From the NCBI RefSeq assembly GCF_003026455.1, contig NZ_PYMB01000001.1, positions 992,001 to 1,056,000 of the forward strand: a stretch of DNA of 64,000 nucleotides, written 5' to 3'. Shown piece after piece: positions 1 to 8,644 of the stretch. Below the pieces are notes generated by a model. That model did no database searches. It was given only the letters and a program-made list of their open reading frames with translations, and had not been told where the DNA came from. This stretch comes from Photobacterium rosenbergii. Lineage in GTDB: Bacteria; Pseudomonadota; Gammaproteobacteria; Enterobacterales; Vibrionaceae. Within the stretch, counting starts at the first letter, position 1. Each line of letters begins with the position of its first letter. Both the position numbers and the translations under genes were made by a program.

Positions 1-140
1 CTGATATCTGCTTAATTCCCCAGCTTTACAATGCTAAGCGCTTTGGCTTTGAAACCAAGCATTACCCGAGATTACTTGAAATCGAACAGAAATGCTTAGC
101 ACTCCCTGCCTTCCAGCAAGCTCACCCAGATAGTCAATAA
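1..140 (+). CDS. maiA: Maleylacetoacetate isomerase, C-terminal end (partial)
   Basis: Only the last 45 codons are inside the window, read from base 3 to the TAA at 138-140. The translated tail contains LIPQLYNAKRFGF and ends LALPAFQQAHPDSQ, a pattern I recognise as the C-terminus of zeta-class GST/maleylacetoacetate isomerase. That enzyme isomerises maleylacetoacetate to fumarylacetoacetate in homogentisate (Phe/Tyr) degradation. It is 10 bases upstream of an acetoacetyl-CoA synthetase gene, which fits because the pathway ends in fumarate plus acetoacetate. The identity rests on a short tail, so it is probable rather than certain. Confidence 0.7.
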   Translation, partial: DICLIPQLYNAKRFGFETKHYPRLLEIEQKCLALPAFQQAHPDSQ

Positions 141-150
141 GGAGAGCACT

Positions 151-2205
151 GTGACCGATAAATCAACAGTAAACTCAGCACCTTCCGGTATGGACTATCA
201 ACAACCCGAGCAGCCAAAATTGCTGTGGATGCCAGAAAAAGATCGCATCCACGATAGCAAGCTGTATCAGTTCATGGTCAAGTTGAGTGAGAAAAAAAAC
301 ACCCTCTATCATGACTACAACCAACTTCATCATTGGAGCGTCAACCATAGTGAAGAGTTTTGGAGCATGGTATGGGATTTCTGCCAAGTAGAAGGCGCGA
401 AAAAGCCCCCCGTAACATTTTGTCCTGCTGATAGCCGCACACCTGCAAAAGATACCCAATGGTTCCCGCATGCCAAGCTCAATTACGCCGAGAACTTGCT
501 GCGAAACTGGCGAACTCGAGCTGCGGCTGATGCCATCATTTTTCACTGCGAAGGCGACCCAAATCAGCGACAGCACATAAGTTGGCAACAGCTTTACCGG
601 CAAACCTCCCAAGTCGCGAGCTTTCTCCATAACCATGGCGTCAAAAAAGGTGACGTTGTCGCTGGTTACCTACCCAATATCCCTCAGGCTGTCGTCGCTA
701 TGCTAGCCACTGCTTCCCTTGGTGCGATATGGACTTCAACCTCACCGGATTTTGGCGCCGAAAGTGTTATCGAACGCTTTGGCCAAACCAAACCGAAAGT
801 GATGTTGTTCGCCCAAGGTTACCAGTATAACGGCAAGCCTATTTCTTACCGCGATAAGGTCGTGGCGGTAAGTCAAAACATCCCAGAACTTGAGCTCCTA
901 GTCGAAATACCAGCTTCTGTGTCTATAGCTGCTGAACCGAGTAAATCCGCCATCCCCGATAGCATTCATCATCACTATTGGAGTGACATCCTCGAGAGCA
1001 CTGTGCCCAGTGAGCTTGGTTTTACCCCCGTTCCCTTCAATCACCCGCTGTATATTCTTTATTCATCGGGCACGACGGGCAACCCCAAATGTATTGTCCA
1101 TAGCGTTGGCGGTACACTACTCAACCACCTAAAAGAGCACCAGTTACAAACGGACATTCGAGCAGGTGACAAAGTCTTCTACTTCACCACTTGCGGCTGG
1201 ATGATGTGGAACTGGCTGGTATCGGCACTTGCCTCTGGTGCGACACTGATTCTCTATGACGGCTCCCCCTTCTACCCCGACGGTAACGTGCTATGGCAAC
1301 TGGCCGAAAAGGAAGGAGTCACCTTATTTGGTACCTCGGCCAAATACCTCGAAGCCCTAGAGAAACAAGGATACCGGCCTAAAGACAAAACGAAGTTACC
1401 CTCACTACGTACCCTATGTTCAACAGGCTCTGTACTTGCACCCGAGCAGTTTGATTATGTTTATGATGCTATTCACAGCGACATTCAGCTAGCCAGTATT
1501 TCAGGGGGAACCGATATTTGCGGCTGTTTTGCCATCGGCAACCCGTTAGGCCCAGTTTATCGAGGTGAGTGCCAAGGGTTGGCGCTGGGTATGGATGTGC
1601 AAGTATTCAATGAACTTGGCCGTTTTGTTTATCAACAACATGGTGAGTTGGTTTGCCTCAATAGCTTTCCCAACCAGCCTATCGGGTTCTGGAACGATCC
1701 TGATGGCAGTAAATACCACAACGCATACTGGCAGACCTATGCCGGTATTTGGCACCATGGTGACTACGTCAGCCTTTCCAATACCGGTGGCATGATATTC
1801 TATGGCCGCTCTGATGCCGTTCTTAACCCCGGAGGAGTACGAATAGGTACCGCTGAAATCTACCGGCAGGTGAACCGGTTAAAGGAAATCAAAGACTCGC
1901 TAGTGATAGGCCAGAACCAAGGCGCAGATGTGCGGGTGATCTTGTTCGTGCAACTGGTCGAAACTGAAGTACTGACAGACGAATTAAAAGCCACCATCAA
2001 ACAGAAAATCCGCGAGCACTGCTCGCCCCGCCATGTACCCGAGGTGATCCTTGCCGTGAGGGATGTTCCCCGAACTAAATCAGGCAAACTAGTCGAACTG
2101 GCCGTTCGCAATATCGTTCACAATCAGCCAGTAAAAAACGTTGGGGCGCTGGCAAACCCAGAGTCTTTGGAAGAATTTAGGGATAGAGATGAGCTAAAGA
2201 CATAA
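151..2205 (+). CDS. aacS: Acetoacetyl-CoA synthetase (acetoacetate-CoA ligase)
   Basis: A 684-residue ANL-superfamily adenylating enzyme. The P-loop-like AMP-binding motif YSSGTTGNPK lies at about 304-313. The GWMMWNW block and the C-terminal PRTKSGK with the predicted catalytic Lys646 are present, and the N-terminal ACS-type extension and total length match acetoacetyl-CoA synthetases rather than acetyl-CoA synthetases. It activates acetoacetate to acetoacetyl-CoA with ATP in the cytosol. The start is GTG at 151, preceded by AGGAGAG at 140-146. It follows the maiA stop by 10 bases and is probably cotranscribed with it, so acetoacetate released by tyrosine breakdown can be activated directly. 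No obvious terminator separates it from the convergent gene at 2232. Confidence 0.9.
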   Translation: MTDKSTVNSAPSGMDYQQPEQPKLLWMPEKDRIHDSKLYQFMVKLSEKKNTLYHDYNQLHHWSVNHSEEFWSMVWDFCQVEGAKKPPVTFCPADSRTPAKDTQWFPHAKLNYAENLLRNWRTRAAADAIIFHCEGDPNQRQHISWQQLYRQTSQVASFLHNHGVKKGDVVAGYLPNIPQAVVAMLATASLGAIWTSTSPDFGAESVIERFGQTKPKVMLFAQGYQYNGKPISYRDKVVAVSQNIPELELLVEIPASVSIAAEPSKSAIPDSIHHHYWSDILESTVPSELGFTPVPFNHPLYILYSSGTTGNPKCIVHSVGGTLLNHLKEHQLQTDIRAGDKVFYFTTCGWMMWNWLVSALASGATLILYDGSPFYPDGNVLWQLAEKEGVTLFGTSAKYLEALEKQGYRPKDKTKLPSLRTLCSTGSVLAPEQFDYVYDAIHSDIQLASISGGTDICGCFAIGNPLGPVYRGECQGLALGMDVQVFNELGRFVYQQHGELVCLNSFPNQPIGFWNDPDGSKYHNAYWQTYAGIWHHGDYVSLSNTGGMIFYGRSDAVLNPGGVRIGTAEIYRQVNRLKEIKDSLVIGQNQGADVRVILFVQLVETEVLTDELKATIKQKIREHCSPRHVPEVILAVRDVPRTKSGKLVELAVRNIVHNQPVKNVGALANPESLEEFRDRDELKT

Positions 2206-2231
2206 CATCGATAGCTCAATATTTCACGGGG

Positions 2232-3236
2232 TTATTTCAACCAAGGCGAAGTAAGACTAAACACCTGCCGGTCAAAGTCTATTTCGCCTTTTACTCCGAT
2301 GGGAGTGACCAGCATAGGATGGGTATGGCAGCAATCGAAGCCATTTAAAATTGGAACAGCTTGTCCATTGAGGACTTCCATTAACACGTCTAAAGGTTGG
2401 CGGCCTGTGCTTTTATCATCAAACAGCTCATGCTTACCAAGCACAATGGCTGAGACTTTGTCGAAAACACCCGATAACTTCAAATGGCTAAATGAGCGCT
2501 CTACCGTCTCTATCCCTTTCAGGCTATCTTCGATTAGCAAGATATCCCCTTGCCTAATTTCGGGCATATATGAGCTTCCCCATATCCCCGTCATCGTGTT
2601 GAGGTTGCCTCCCACGACTCGGCCTTTTATCCCCCCTTTACCGTTAAATTGCCAGTCATTTCGTTGAGTCTGTTTAGCTTCACTCTGGCTTTCCCAGTCA
2701 ATTTTCACATCCGTCCAATGTTCAGGCATTACGTAGTTGTAAGGAAGGCTTTGCTGTTGGCAAAGCATAGCCTCGAAGGAATCAAACGTCTCATCAACTA
2801 ATGGAGGAAACTCACCGAACGACGCAACGAGTGCTGGGCCGTAGAAGGTCACTAAGCCTGTTTGGGCATAAATCCCCAACAGTAATGCCGTGACATCCGA
2901 ATAACCGATAATGATCTTTGGATCTTGCCGTAACGCGTCGTAATCAATGTAAGGCAACAAGGCATTACTGTTACTGCCGCCGATTGTGGAAATTATGCAG
3001 CGAACGTCTGGGTCACGGATCAACGTATTTAGCTCTTCGGCTCTCGCTTGGATAGTGCCAGAACGGTAATAGTCTGACTTCCCCGTCAGGTTGCCCGCTT
3101 TCAGGTTAAACCCTTTTTGCTGCAAGAATGCTGTTGCCCTCTCGTATCGCTTCGGGGCAAAACACGTTGCAGGAGAAGATGGGGAGAAAAAACCTATGGT
3201 GTCACCGCGTTTTAGTGGTGGGGGAAAAATTGTCAT
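2232..3236 (-). CDS. S66-family serine peptidase, MccF/LD-carboxypeptidase-like
   Basis: A 334-residue cytosolic protein of the LdcA/MccF family (peptidase S66). The nucleophile elbow GYSD places Ser113. Glu236 in LLIEDS and His306 in HTHP complete the expected Ser-Glu-His triad, and the spacing is closer to MccF (microcin C7 self-immunity) than to the shorter LdcA of E. coli. Family members either remove D-Ala from recycled murein tetrapeptides or cleave the aminoacyl-sulfamoyl adenylate toxin of microcin C. The protein has a long insert around 165-200 rich in Trp and acidic residues, as in MccF-type members. It stands alone, convergent with aacS. Which substrate applies cannot be told from sequence alone. 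Confidence 0.8.
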   Translation of the reverse strand: MTIFPPPLKRGDTIGFFSPSSPATCFAPKRYERATAFLQQKGFNLKAGNLTGKSDYYRSGTIQARAEELNTLIRDPDVRCIISTIGGSNSNALLPYIDYDALRQDPKIIIGYSDVTALLLGIYAQTGLVTFYGPALVASFGEFPPLVDETFDSFEAMLCQQQSLPYNYVMPEHWTDVKIDWESQSEAKQTQRNDWQFNGKGGIKGRVVGGNLNTMTGIWGSSYMPEIRQGDILLIEDSLKGIETVERSFSHLKLSGVFDKVSAIVLGKHELFDDKSTGRQPLDVLMEVLNGQAVPILNGFDCCHTHPMLVTPIGVKGEIDFDRQVFSLTSPWLK

Positions 3237-3604
3237 CCTTGACTCGCTCTATAGGTGCAATAAATTACTCACCCATCATAAAGCTATTTCTTTACTTTTT
3301 TCCTATTACTTAACAGACACTTAGAGCTCCGTCACAAAGCTTGGCCTAGTACGGCAAGCTCAAGGACATATTTCCGAAACAAAAAATTCATTAGAGCACG
3401 AAACATATCAAAACCAACAAAACAAACTAACCGCAGCAAGATGAGAGAACAATTGCGGTTATAGAGCCTAATTCCGTTAACTTACGAATTAAAAAACAAA
3501 ATCTTGTCACATTCGTTCACAATTCATATACAATCTTATTGAGCAACTCATTCGAACACTAATAATTGTTTGGGTGAACCCTAATTTGAGGAAGGATACT
3601 CGAT
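3237..3604. other. Intergenic region upstream of the betaine transporter operon
   Basis: 368 bases between divergent genes. It is AT-rich and holds the candidate promoter at 3504-3534 and the Shine-Dalgarno GAGGAAGG at 3588-3595 for the transporter operon. I see no further gene, RNA or strong hairpin in it. Confidence 0.6.
3504..3534 (+). promoter_or_regulatory. Candidate sigma-70 promoter of the betaine ABC operon
   Basis: TTGTCA at 3504-3509 is followed after 17 bases by TATACA at 3527-3532, which is overlapped by TACAAT at 3529-3534. It lies about 70 bases upstream of the ATG at 3605. This is a motif match only; osmotic control is plausible for this operon but not visible in the bases. 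Confidence 0.5.
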
Positions 3605-4594
3605 ATGAAATACAAAACCCCATTACTGCTTGCCATAAGCGCACTGGCTATGAATGCCAATGCCAGCGAATGTGGGAAAGTCACTATTGCTGACATGAAC
3701 TGGAGTTCTGCCAGCCTTATCGCAAACATCGACCGCTTTATCTTAGAGCACGGCTACGAATGTGACGCTGAACTGATCCCTGGCGACACCATGCCAACCG
3801 GCACTTCCATGATAGAAAAAGGCCAGCCGGATGTAGCCCCTGAGCTTTGGAGCAACAGCTTAAAAGACGCTCTCGATAAAGGCGTGGCTGAAAAGCGCCT
3901 ACGCTATGCAGGCAAAGCGCTAGTTGACGGCGGTGAAGAAGGATTTTGGGTTCCTTCTTACTTGGTTGAGAAATACCCAGAGATGAAAACCATCGAAGGT
4001 ATCGAAAAACATGCCAAACTGTTCGAACACCCAGAAGATCCTGATAAATCAGCCTTCTATAGCTGTCCAGCGGGTTGGAACTGCCAAATCAGTGCTGGCA
4101 ACCTCTTCAAAGCGATGAAGCTAGATGATTCCGGCTTTGTCATTGTAGACCCAGGCTCTGCGGCCGGTTTGTCAGGCTCTATTGCTAAAGCCTATGAGAG
4201 GAAAGAACCTTGGTTTGGCTATTACTGGGCGCCAACAGCCGTTTTGGGTAAATACAACATGGTCAAAGTCGACTTCGGCAGTGGCATTGATGAAGAAGAG
4301 TTCGTCAAATGCACCACTAACGCTGAATGTGAATCACCCAAGACAACTATGTACCCGCCATCACCCGTTCATACCGTTACCACTGAGAAGTTTGCTTCCA
4401 ACGCGCCAGAAGCTTATGAATACTTCACCAAACGTGGTTTCACCAATGCCGACATGAACCAGATTCTGGCATGGATGGAAGATAACCAAGCTGATGGTGA
4501 AGAGGCGATGTTCTACTTCCTCGAAGAATACCCACAGATCTGGCAGCAATGGGTGCCACAAGATGTCGCGAAAAAAGTGCAGGACGCACTATAA
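3605..4594 (+). CDS. Glycine betaine/proline ABC transporter substrate-binding protein (ProX/OpuAC-like)
   Basis: A 329-residue periplasmic binding protein with an N-terminal signal peptide (LLLAISALAMNANA, cleavage probably after residue 20). The mature part begins with the OpuAC pattern VTIADMNWSSAS and carries YYWAPTAVLGKY, a region with the aromatic residues that usually cage quaternary ammonium groups. It captures betaine-like osmolytes for the membrane partner encoded downstream. A GAGGAAGG ribosome site precedes the ATG. It is first in a three-gene operon ordered binding protein, permease, ATPase, the reverse of E. coli proVWX. The hairpin following it probably protects or uncouples its mRNA so that the binding protein is made in excess. 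The exact ligand (betaine, proline betaine, choline) is not determined. Confidence 0.85.
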   Translation: MKYKTPLLLAISALAMNANASECGKVTIADMNWSSASLIANIDRFILEHGYECDAELIPGDTMPTGTSMIEKGQPDVAPELWSNSLKDALDKGVAEKRLRYAGKALVDGGEEGFWVPSYLVEKYPEMKTIEGIEKHAKLFEHPEDPDKSAFYSCPAGWNCQISAGNLFKAMKLDDSGFVIVDPGSAAGLSGSIAKAYERKEPWFGYYWAPTAVLGKYNMVKVDFGSGIDEEEFVKCTTNAECESPKTTMYPPSPVHTVTTEKFASNAPEAYEYFTKRGFTNADMNQILAWMEDNQADGEEAMFYFLEEYPQIWQQWVPQDVAKKVQDAL

Positions 4595-4636
4595 GCCGCA
4601 TCTACAATTTCAGGTATAGGATTACCTTGTAGTACG

Positions 4637-4658
4637 CCAGAGCCCCTCGGGGCTCTGG
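4637..4658 (+). promoter_or_regulatory. Intercistronic hairpin between binding protein and permease genes
   Basis: A perfect inverted repeat CCAGAGCCCC (4637-4646) / GGGGCTCTGG (4649-4658) in the 82-base gap after the binding protein gene. No T-run follows, so it looks like a partial terminator or mRNA-stabilising structure rather than a full stop. Such hairpins commonly give a higher yield of the periplasmic component. Confidence 0.65.
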
Positions 4659-4676
4659 TAAGAAAAGGAATTAAAC

Positions 4677-5576
4677 ATGTCAGAGTCTAATTGGCTTAGT
4701 GAATTTCCGGAGATGGATCGTTCCGATCTCCGCGCAATCCGTAAATCACTGGATGGCGCCTATCGCGACTTCTCTCGCGAGTACGGCGACCTCATCGAAT
4801 CTTTCTTCGATCCCCTACTTTCTTTCTTGGTCTGGTTTGAAAAGCTTCTCATTTCCACCCCTTGGGTTATCGTGCTGGGCGTCTGTACCGCATTAATTTA
4901 TGCGGCTAGTCGCTCTTGGAAGCTTTCTCTAGGCTGCTTTGTTTCCCTCATTCTGATTGGTTATTTCGGCATGTGGGAGGATACTATGCGGACCTTAAGC
5001 ATCATTACGGTCTGCACCCTGCTCGCCATTTTGATGGGTATCCCTATCGGCATCGCGATGGCCCGCTCAAACCGCGTACAAGCCACAGTGACACCTTTGT
5101 TGGATGTGATGCAGACCATGCCAGCATTCGTCTACTTAATCCCTGTCGTGATGCTGCTGGGTATCGGTAAAATCCCAGGCCTAATTGCCGTTGTTATCTA
5201 TGCCATCCCGCCGGTGATCCGCCTGACTAACCTCGGGATCCGCCTAGTCGATAAAGAAGTATTAGAAGCTGCGACCGCATTTGGGGCTAACAAGAAACAG
5301 CGCTTATTAGGCGTCCAGTTACCTTTAGCCATGCCAACGATTATGGCCGGCATCAACCAAACCATCATGATGGCATTATCTATGGTGGTCATTGCCTCGA
5401 TGATTGGTGTTAAGGGATTGGGCCAACCTGTACTTAAGTCGATAACCAATCAATACTTTACACTGGGGTTGTTAAATGGCCTTGCCATTGTTGCCCTAGC
5501 AATCTTGTTTGATCGTGCATCTCAGGCTTATGCCAAGCGTACTCAGGCCCATTTAGGAGATCTTACCCATGACTGA
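4677..5576 (+). CDS. Glycine betaine/proline ABC transporter permease (ProW-like)
   Basis: A 299-residue inner-membrane protein. A hydrophilic, acidic N-terminal segment of about 55 residues is followed by roughly six to seven membrane spans and the EAA-loop region (LEAATAFGANKKQRLLGVQLPLAMPTI, about residues 197-223) that docks on the ATPase. The BPD-transporter fold and N-terminal tail match ProW/OpuAB. Its stop overlaps the ATPase start by 8 bases, so translation of the two is coupled. It forms the channel of the osmolyte importer with the neighbouring proteins. Confidence 0.88.
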   Translation: MSESNWLSEFPEMDRSDLRAIRKSLDGAYRDFSREYGDLIESFFDPLLSFLVWFEKLLISTPWVIVLGVCTALIYAASRSWKLSLGCFVSLILIGYFGMWEDTMRTLSIITVCTLLAILMGIPIGIAMARSNRVQATVTPLLDVMQTMPAFVYLIPVVMLLGIGKIPGLIAVVIYAIPPVIRLTNLGIRLVDKEVLEAATAFGANKKQRLLGVQLPLAMPTIMAGINQTIMMALSMVVIASMIGVKGLGQPVLKSITNQYFTLGLLNGLAIVALAILFDRASQAYAKRTQAHLGDLTHD

Positions 5577-6813
5577 GCCATTGATTGAAGTAAGCGGTCT
5601 TTACAAGATATTCGGGCCTAAGCCGACATCGGTCATTGACAGGGTCAAGAGTGGCGAAAGCAAAGATAAGGTGCTCAATGACACCGGCCATACGGTTGGC
5701 CTTAAAGACATCAACCTAAAAATCAACAAAGGGGAGATCTTTGTCATTATGGGCCTTTCCGGCTCGGGCAAATCCACTTTGATCCGACATTTCAACCGTT
5801 TGATAGACCCGACATTGGGACAAATTTTGGTTGAAGGTATCGATGTGATGCAACTGTCTACCGATGAACTGGTTAACTTTCGCCGGCACAAAATGTCGAT
5901 GGTTTTCCAGCGTTTTGGCCTTCTCCCCCACCGTACCGTTGTTGATAATGTTGCCTATGGGCTTGAGATCCAAGGTATCAAAAAACCAGAGCGGCTAGCG
6001 AAAGCAACAGAGTGGCTGGAAACCGTTGGCCTTAAAGGGTATGAAAATCAATACCCAGCCCAGCTTTCCGGTGGTCAACAGCAGCGCGTCGGTCTTGCTC
6101 GGGCGTTAAGCACTGATGCAGAAATCTTATTGATGGATGAGGCATTTTCAGCCCTAGACCCATTAATCCGTAGCGAGATGCAAGACCAGCTCATCGAGCT
6201 TCAGGAAAAGCTACATAAAACCATTATCTTCATTACCCACGATTTGGATGAAGCACTGCGGTTAGGCGATAGAATCGCGATCCTAAAAGATGGCGAACTG
6301 GTGCAACAGGGGTCACCGGACCAAATCCTGCTTCACCCTGCCGATGAGTACGTTGAAGCATTCGTCAAGGATGTTAACCGAGCCCGTGCACTTACTGTCG
6401 AAACCGTGATGCAGCCACCAGCTTACCGCATCACGGCCAAGACAATTGAAGAAGCATTGGTTGAGATGAAGCGAATCAAGCAAGACTACGCCTACAACGT
6501 GACAGATGAAGGTTATCAAGGCGTGGTGACTAAAGAGAGTTTGCTCGATGCGGCCAAAACTGATGCTAGCCAGGATCTTCAAGATGATATCTATGAAGAA
6601 GTGCCAGTCATCTCACCAGATTCCGTGATTGAAGAGGTCCTTCCCGACACCATGTCATGTGATTACTCGCTACCCGTGGTTGACGAAGACGGCAATTTAC
6701 AAGGTGAATTGGAGCGTAGTGCGGTTGCGGAAATCTTCACAGATGTCAGCGAGGCTAAGCCTTCCACAAAGGAAGACTCCAGCATCCATCCAGTGATGGA
6801 TAAAGCCTCTTGA
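5569..6813 (+). CDS. Glycine betaine/proline ABC transporter ATP-binding protein (ProV-like)
   Basis: A 414-residue ATPase. Walker A is GLSGSGKST (62-70), the signature LSGGQ is at 166-170, Walker B ILLMDE ends at Glu191, and the switch His lies in ITHD. The extended N-terminus before Walker A and a C-terminal region of about 130 residues with two CBS-like repeats match ProV/OpuAA; in that family the CBS pair senses ionic strength. A last acidic/Ser-Lys-rich tail of about 25 residues is extra. It ends the operon and is followed by a strong terminator. Confidence 0.9.
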   Translation: MTEPLIEVSGLYKIFGPKPTSVIDRVKSGESKDKVLNDTGHTVGLKDINLKINKGEIFVIMGLSGSGKSTLIRHFNRLIDPTLGQILVEGIDVMQLSTDELVNFRRHKMSMVFQRFGLLPHRTVVDNVAYGLEIQGIKKPERLAKATEWLETVGLKGYENQYPAQLSGGQQQRVGLARALSTDAEILLMDEAFSALDPLIRSEMQDQLIELQEKLHKTIIFITHDLDEALRLGDRIAILKDGELVQQGSPDQILLHPADEYVEAFVKDVNRARALTVETVMQPPAYRITAKTIEEALVEMKRIKQDYAYNVTDEGYQGVVTKESLLDAAKTDASQDLQDDIYEEVPVISPDSVIEEVLPDTMSCDYSLPVVDEDGNLQGELERSAVAEIFTDVSEAKPSTKEDSSIHPVMDKAS

Positions 6814-6851
6814 GGGAAGGTTCACAGTAACGATACCAACTAAAGCGCATT

Positions 6852-6886
6852 AAAAAACCGCCCATATCAGATATGGGCGGTTTTTA
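6852..6886. terminator. Bidirectional intrinsic terminator
   Basis: Stem AAACCGCCCATAT / ATATGGGCGGTTT with loop CAG, A-run on the left and T-run on the right. It lies between the convergent betaine transporter operon and the gene at 6909-7283 and can serve both. Confidence 0.9.
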
Positions 6887-6908
6887 TTCGCTTAACTCAA
6901 AGGAAGTG

Positions 6909-7283
6909 TTAAGCGCTCTCTTTCATCGCCGAGATAACCGACGGGTCATTTAACAGATTAAACAGCATGCTTTTCGCAGACGCACGCTGGGCATCCGAAA
7001 GTACCTTCTTCGGATTCTCTCGAGCCATAGTCAGGATATTCTTAATGAACTTGCTGTTGGTACCTGAAAGCTCGTACACATAACGTAGGGTATCAAGCAG
7101 TTCGCCTTGAGGCAGGCTGTAAACCGCCATTTCACAACTCAGACCATCCATCGCTAGGAAATTGTTCACCACTTCCCGGCGCTCGGCATTGAACTTCTCT
7201 TTGGCAATATGGCCATCAATCAAAGCCTGCACTCGATCAGCGATAGCTAAAGGCACTTCCATTGTTTTTGTTTCTTGATTCAT
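6909..7283 (-). CDS. Hypothetical protein, 124 aa
   Basis: I do not recognise the family. The product is soluble, mostly predicted helical and without signal peptide or membrane span. The ATG is preceded by AGGAGA, a good ribosome site. Features include IADRVQALIDGHIAKEKFNAERREVVNNFL near the N-terminus and a C-terminal segment resembling a short helical repeat. It has its own terminator downstream (6852-6886) and lies about 125 bases downstream of the YeiR-like gene on the same strand, so they could share a transcript. Confidence 0.7.
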   Translation of the reverse strand: MNQETKTMEVPLAIADRVQALIDGHIAKEKFNAERREVVNNFLAMDGLSCEMAVYSLPQGELLDTLRYVYELSGTNSKFIKNILTMARENPKKVLSDAQRASAKSMLFNLLNDPSVISAMKESA

Positions 7284-7407
7284 TTTGATTCTCCTGCTCT
7301 AGCTGGGTATTACTGCCATCATGGCTGGTATAATAGACCAATCGCTCAAGCATATTAGTTACGGTTCATTCCTGACAACTTTAGACTACTCGCCTTCTAA
7401 CGAAGGG

Positions 7408-8382
7408 TTATAAATCTGAGATACTCAACAGTATCTGCTCTAGTTCATCCCAAGGCATAAGTTGGCTATCGATAACTTCGATACGGCTTTCAAAGCCTTC
7501 CAGTGTCATCTGGTTAACCGATACCACACCATTGTTGACATTGAACGCATGGCAACCTTTGTTGGTATTGATCACCCCTTTCACACGCTCTGCGGTCAAT
7601 TTGCAAAACATGGAAAACAACTGGTCAAAATCAAAGGTGACCTCTGCGCCGAAAATCCAGCCACAGCTAAAGTAGCCCTGTCCTTTGTTTTCTTTGCGGA
7701 TGAACGTTTGGTTTGGTGGCAGCTGAAATTGCGGCTCCATCTCAGCATGTTCATGATGATGGGCTTCGATTGCAGCGGCCTCTTCTTGCTGCTCTCTTTC
7801 GGTATCAAGCAACGCTAGGGGAAACTCTCCCTGTTTAACCAGCATACTTGCCAGTTTTTTCGGTTGCTGCGTCGCCACCCAGTGCTCGAAGATCCCAACA
7901 TCAACCTCGTCGCATTCATCAAGCTTGTTGCCAATAACAATCTCTGCCACATCAAGTTGATCGTTGAAGTTTTGGTTTTCCGTATACTTTTTATCAGAGA
8001 GGTTACGTGGGTCAACCAAAGCCACTGTAGCTTTCAAATCGATGTAATCTTTGAACTGGTTCGACGTTAGGACCGAGATAATTTTGTGGGGATGGCCCAA
8101 TCCAGTCGGCTCGATAATCAATCGGTCTGGGTTCTGGCGAAGTAGCGCTGTGATCCCCACAGAAGTAGGAACTCCAGCAGTGCAGCACATGCAGCCACCC
8201 GGGACTTCTTTGATCATTGCACCGGAATCAGTAAGAATGGCACCATCAATACCAATTTCACCAAATTCATTGACCAATACAGCCCATTTTTCATCGGCAG
8301 GCTTATTCTTCAGTAGGTTGAGAATCGTCGTGGTTTTTCCAACTCCAAGGAAACCCGTGATGACATTCGTTGGTATTCGCAT
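7408..8382 (-). CDS. yeiR: CobW/COG0523 GTPase, YeiR-type putative zinc metallochaperone
   Basis: A 324-residue G3E GTPase. Walker A is GFLGVGKTT (10-18), the CxCC metal motif GGCMCC places Cys64, Cys66 and Cys67, EPTGLGHP follows, and the base-specificity motif NKLD is at 152-155. A His-rich segment (HHHEH at about 208-212) precedes the C-terminal CobW_C domain. Length and the N-terminal blocks closely resemble E. coli YeiR, a zinc-binding GTPase. It is thought to load or traffic Zn(II) using GTP hydrolysis. I looked for a Zur-type operator upstream and did not see a convincing one. No strong Shine-Dalgarno precedes the ATG. Confidence 0.85.
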   Translation of the reverse strand: MRIPTNVITGFLGVGKTTTILNLLKNKPADEKWAVLVNEFGEIGIDGAILTDSGAMIKEVPGGCMCCTAGVPTSVGITALLRQNPDRLIIEPTGLGHPHKIISVLTSNQFKDYIDLKATVALVDPRNLSDKKYTENQNFNDQLDVAEIVIGNKLDECDEVDVGIFEHWVATQQPKKLASMLVKQGEFPLALLDTEREQQEEAAAIEAHHHEHAEMEPQFQLPPNQTFIRKENKGQGYFSCGWIFGAEVTFDFDQLFSMFCKLTAERVKGVINTNKGCHAFNVNNGVVSVNQMTLEGFESRIEVIDSQLMPWDELEQILLSISDL

Positions 8383-8644
8383 AATGAGTGATTTTTCCGT
8401 AAATGTTGACGGGAAATTTACATGAAATACGCCCCGGCCTCAAATCATTGTGGCTGTCTTGTGGCGTTGAGGCTTTTGATTTATTTTAGTTTATTACCCA
8501 AGATTAAAGTGTTGGGTGAAAAGTCACCCTTTTTGAGCACTTGCCGCTTATAAAACCCGTAAATCCAAGCCATTAATGGCAATTCTGCTCACAATTTGTT
8601 TACATAACGTTTTTCGTGAGATTGCTAACACGCAAGGAGCATCT

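Noticed and set aside
8383-8644. Zur operator for the YeiR-like gene
   Set aside because: No palindrome resembling the Zur consensus could be found.
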